A DNA stretch of 64,000 nt from Steinernema hermaphroditum (lineage: Eukaryota; Nematoda; Chromadorea; Rhabditida; Steinernematidae). Shown here piece after piece: positions 62,845-64,000 of the stretch. Each line of letters starts with the position of its first letter. Position 1 is the stretch's first letter. The stretch covers positions 458,769 through 522,768 of the forward strand of contig CM059624.1 of NCBI GenBank assembly GCA_030435675.1, in the 5' to 3' direction. The notes beneath the pieces are model-generated. The model was not told where the DNA came from, ran no database searches, and worked only from the letters and a program-made list of their open reading frames with translations. A program made the position numbers and the translations under genes.

Positions 62845-63552
62845 GGTTCTCTAAACATGTTGAAATCAACAATTTCCCGTAGCCATGCACGCAAAAATGG
62901 CGCCAGCAGCCAGCAACTAAGCCTAGAACAGGCGTTACACGCATCAAAAAGGAGTAAAATCCCTTTAGTCTCTTTCCTCCAGAAAGTACAACTTCAAAAG
63001 TATCTGGGTTTTCGTGGCGGGACCGGGTGGATCGCAGCCTAACCCGCCCTCCGAACCTCTCATCGAAGATCGGCAAAATTGGGACAAATCACCGTTCTGT
63101 GGCGATTCTCAGCTTAACCGAACCCAAATTATGACCTCTTGTCAGTGGGCCGAACCTACGACATTTACGAAACTTTAATCGTATCTCTAAAAAGTTCTAA
63201 AATGGACATTTCAAGGTCTCCCCCAATTGGTACGAACATACGACATTTCCAAATTTTGGCCCGACCGAACCTGCGAACCTTCCTAGAGCAAGTCACAATT
63301 GAAACCATGACAAAACAGGGACCAAATCCACTTGAACATACGACATTCCCTAGACATGGTCATAACCTCATCGATGACCAACGTCGCCAAGCTCAAAATT
63401 CGCTTCGGGTTGAAAATAGGTGTTTGTGCATCTTGGGAAACCCGTAGACATCGAAAGAATCAGAAAAAATGGAGACCTCGCAAAAGGCGTCGGCCGACAA
63501 GAAGTGGTCGATTTGATATTTTGGGCCATAAGGCAAAATCGGCCGACGGTCG
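62845..63552. other. Harbinger 5' non-coding region
   Basis: 708 bases between the MADF start and the right-end hairpin. It presumably contains the MADF promoter: CATGTTTAG, a possible splice acceptor, and ACCATGG lie at the start codon. Three direct copies of GAAC(A/C)TACGACATT occur at 63,152, 63,234 and 63,334. Short plus-strand frames here have no recognisable domains. Confidence 0.5.
63152..63347 (+). repeat. Three short direct repeats in the Harbinger 5' region
   Basis: GAACCTACGACATTT (63,152-63,166), GAACATACGACATTT (63,234-63,248) and GAACATACGACATT (63,334-63,347), spaced 82 and 100 bp. Same orientation and position suggest subterminal binding sites or remnants of tandem duplication. 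Confidence 0.55.
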
Positions 63553-63660
63553 GCCGACGGGGTGTTCATACTCCCTCCGACGCGACGCGATGCGACGTCG
63601 GCCGACGTCGGCTCACGTCGCGTCGCGTCGCGTCGGAGGGAGTATGAACACCCCGTCGGC
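63553..63660. repeat. Subterminal hairpin of the Harbinger right end (38-bp perfect arms)
   Basis: 63,553-63,590 is the exact reverse complement of 63,623-63,660, with a 32-base CG-rich centre. The arms carry GGTGTTCATACTCCCTCCGA plus CGACG pentamers, the same motif as the outer ends. TCGGCCGACGGTCGG at 63,539-63,553 is the reverse complement of 60,351-60,365, so the subterminal inverted repeats extend inward. Confidence 0.88.
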
Positions 63661-63669
63661 GGTGATCGC

Positions 63670-63702
63670 GTCGCGTCGCGTCGGAGGGAGAATGAACAAG
63701 GC
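63670..63702 (-). repeat. Harbinger right terminal inverted repeat
   Basis: Reverse complement of 60,168-60,200 with one mismatch. It is followed by T and then TATA (63,704-63,707), matching TATA at 60,164-60,167. Confidence 0.9.
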
Positions 63703-63707
63703 TTATA

Positions 63708-63870
63708 TCATACGGTATAATTCGGAAATCACTTTGAGAATTTCCCGAAATTCGCCGATTTCGGTCCAAAACCGTCACTATCTTTGCCCCCTTCCACCAG
63801 ATCGTGTCTTTGGTATATAACGTCTAACTATGGCCCTTTTCTTCGTGAGGCTCTAAGCAACATAGAAAGT
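63708..63870 (+). repeat. Right part of the interrupted 191-bp tandem repeat
   Basis: These 163 bases plus 60,140-60,167 form one 191-bp unit. Of 99 comparable bases (63,711-63,809 against 63,902-64,000), 95 are identical. The unit contains CTATGGCCCTTTT at 63,828-63,840, also seen near 59,535 and 59,738. Confidence 0.8.
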
Positions 63871-64000
63871 GGTTTACTTGTTCCAGGCGATGAGTATAGT
63901 ATACGGTATAATTCGGAAATCACTTTGACAAATTACCGAAATTCGCCGATTTCGGTCCAAAACCGTCACTATCTTTGCCCCCTTCCACCAGATCGTATCT
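63871..64000 (+). repeat. Second 191-bp repeat copy, unoccupied, running off the window
   Basis: It reads through the Harbinger insertion point without interruption (GAGTATAGTATACGG at 63,893-63,907). It ends at the window edge, so whether a longer 191-bp array follows is unknown. Confidence 0.8.

Larger units (their letters stand above)
60168..63703 (-). mobile_element. PIF/Harbinger DNA transposon (~3.54 kb)
   Basis: A two-gene element with 33-bp terminal inverted repeats (one mismatch), TATA on each side, a MADF-BESS DNA-binding gene and a HARBI1-like DDE transposase, both on the minus strand. An unoccupied paralogous site at 63,871-63,915 confirms the boundaries: deleting the element plus one TATA gives a junction of the same length with two base differences. 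PIF/Harbinger elements normally duplicate a 3-bp TWA, so TATA (or ATA within it) is slightly unusual. The ends are GC-rich arrays of the pentamer CGACG. Subterminal direct copies of TCGTGGCGGGACC occur at 60,482-60,494 and 63,012-63,024. Confidence 0.9.

Noticed and set aside
63332..63820. 162-codon plus-strand frame across the Harbinger right end
   Set aside because: It runs through the CG-rich hairpin, where the pentamer repeats avoid stops; no motif seen.

Overview
The window is eukaryotic and mostly repetitive. About 57 kb of it (1-58,990) is a single satellite family of roughly 320 monomers of 161-174 bp, interrupted by one non-LTR retrotransposon. The last 4.5 kb (59,491-64,000) is non-satellite DNA dominated by a PIF/Harbinger DNA transposon. 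I could support no host gene. Three gaps of exactly 500 N (34,501-35,000; 46,452-46,951; 58,991-59,490) look like fixed-size scaffold gaps, so the true array length is unknown. A nematode is the best guess: three inferred introns are only 41-43 bp with acceptors such as TTTGTTTGCAG, a TTTTCAG acceptor sits 9 nt before the transposase ATG as expected for spliced-leader trans-splicing, and the element types fit. This is inference; no species-level marker was seen.

Layout. 1-10,544: satellite in one orientation (called +). About 10,545-10,553: an inversion point, after which every monomer to 58,990 is in the opposite orientation. 10,554-13,707 and 16,756-34,500: satellite with clear higher-order repeats (506-bp trimer, 1,519-bp 9-mer, 1,854-bp 11-mer, ~3.5-kb blocks) and many 161-bp deletion monomers. 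13,708-16,755: a near full-length RTE-type retrotransposon, inserted into a trimer-type monomer, with a 10-bp target duplication and an unbroken 956-codon endonuclease/reverse transcriptase ORF. 35,001-58,990: satellite dominated by 174-bp monomers, with weaker higher-order order and a few low-quality patches. 59,535-59,783: a candidate TA-flanked MITE. 60,168-63,703: a Harbinger element with elaborate inverted-repeat ends, a MADF-BESS DNA-binding gene and a DDE transposase gene (both minus strand, one lesion each), and a perfect six-unit heat shock element. It sits inside one copy of a ~191-bp tandem repeat whose neighbouring copy, at the right edge of the window, is the unoccupied site.

How parts relate. 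The satellite has two 173-bp parental types (A and B) that differ in two short boxes. The 172- and 174-bp classes are what reciprocal exchange inside box 1 would give, and the 174-bp class is what opens long but apparently meaningless reading frames. The retrotransposon and the Harbinger element are independent insertions. In Harbinger elements the Myb/MADF-type protein and the transposase act together on the element ends. Here the transposase has one in-frame stop and the MADF gene has a one-base homopolymer lesion, so this copy is probably non-autonomous unless either lesion is a sequencing error.
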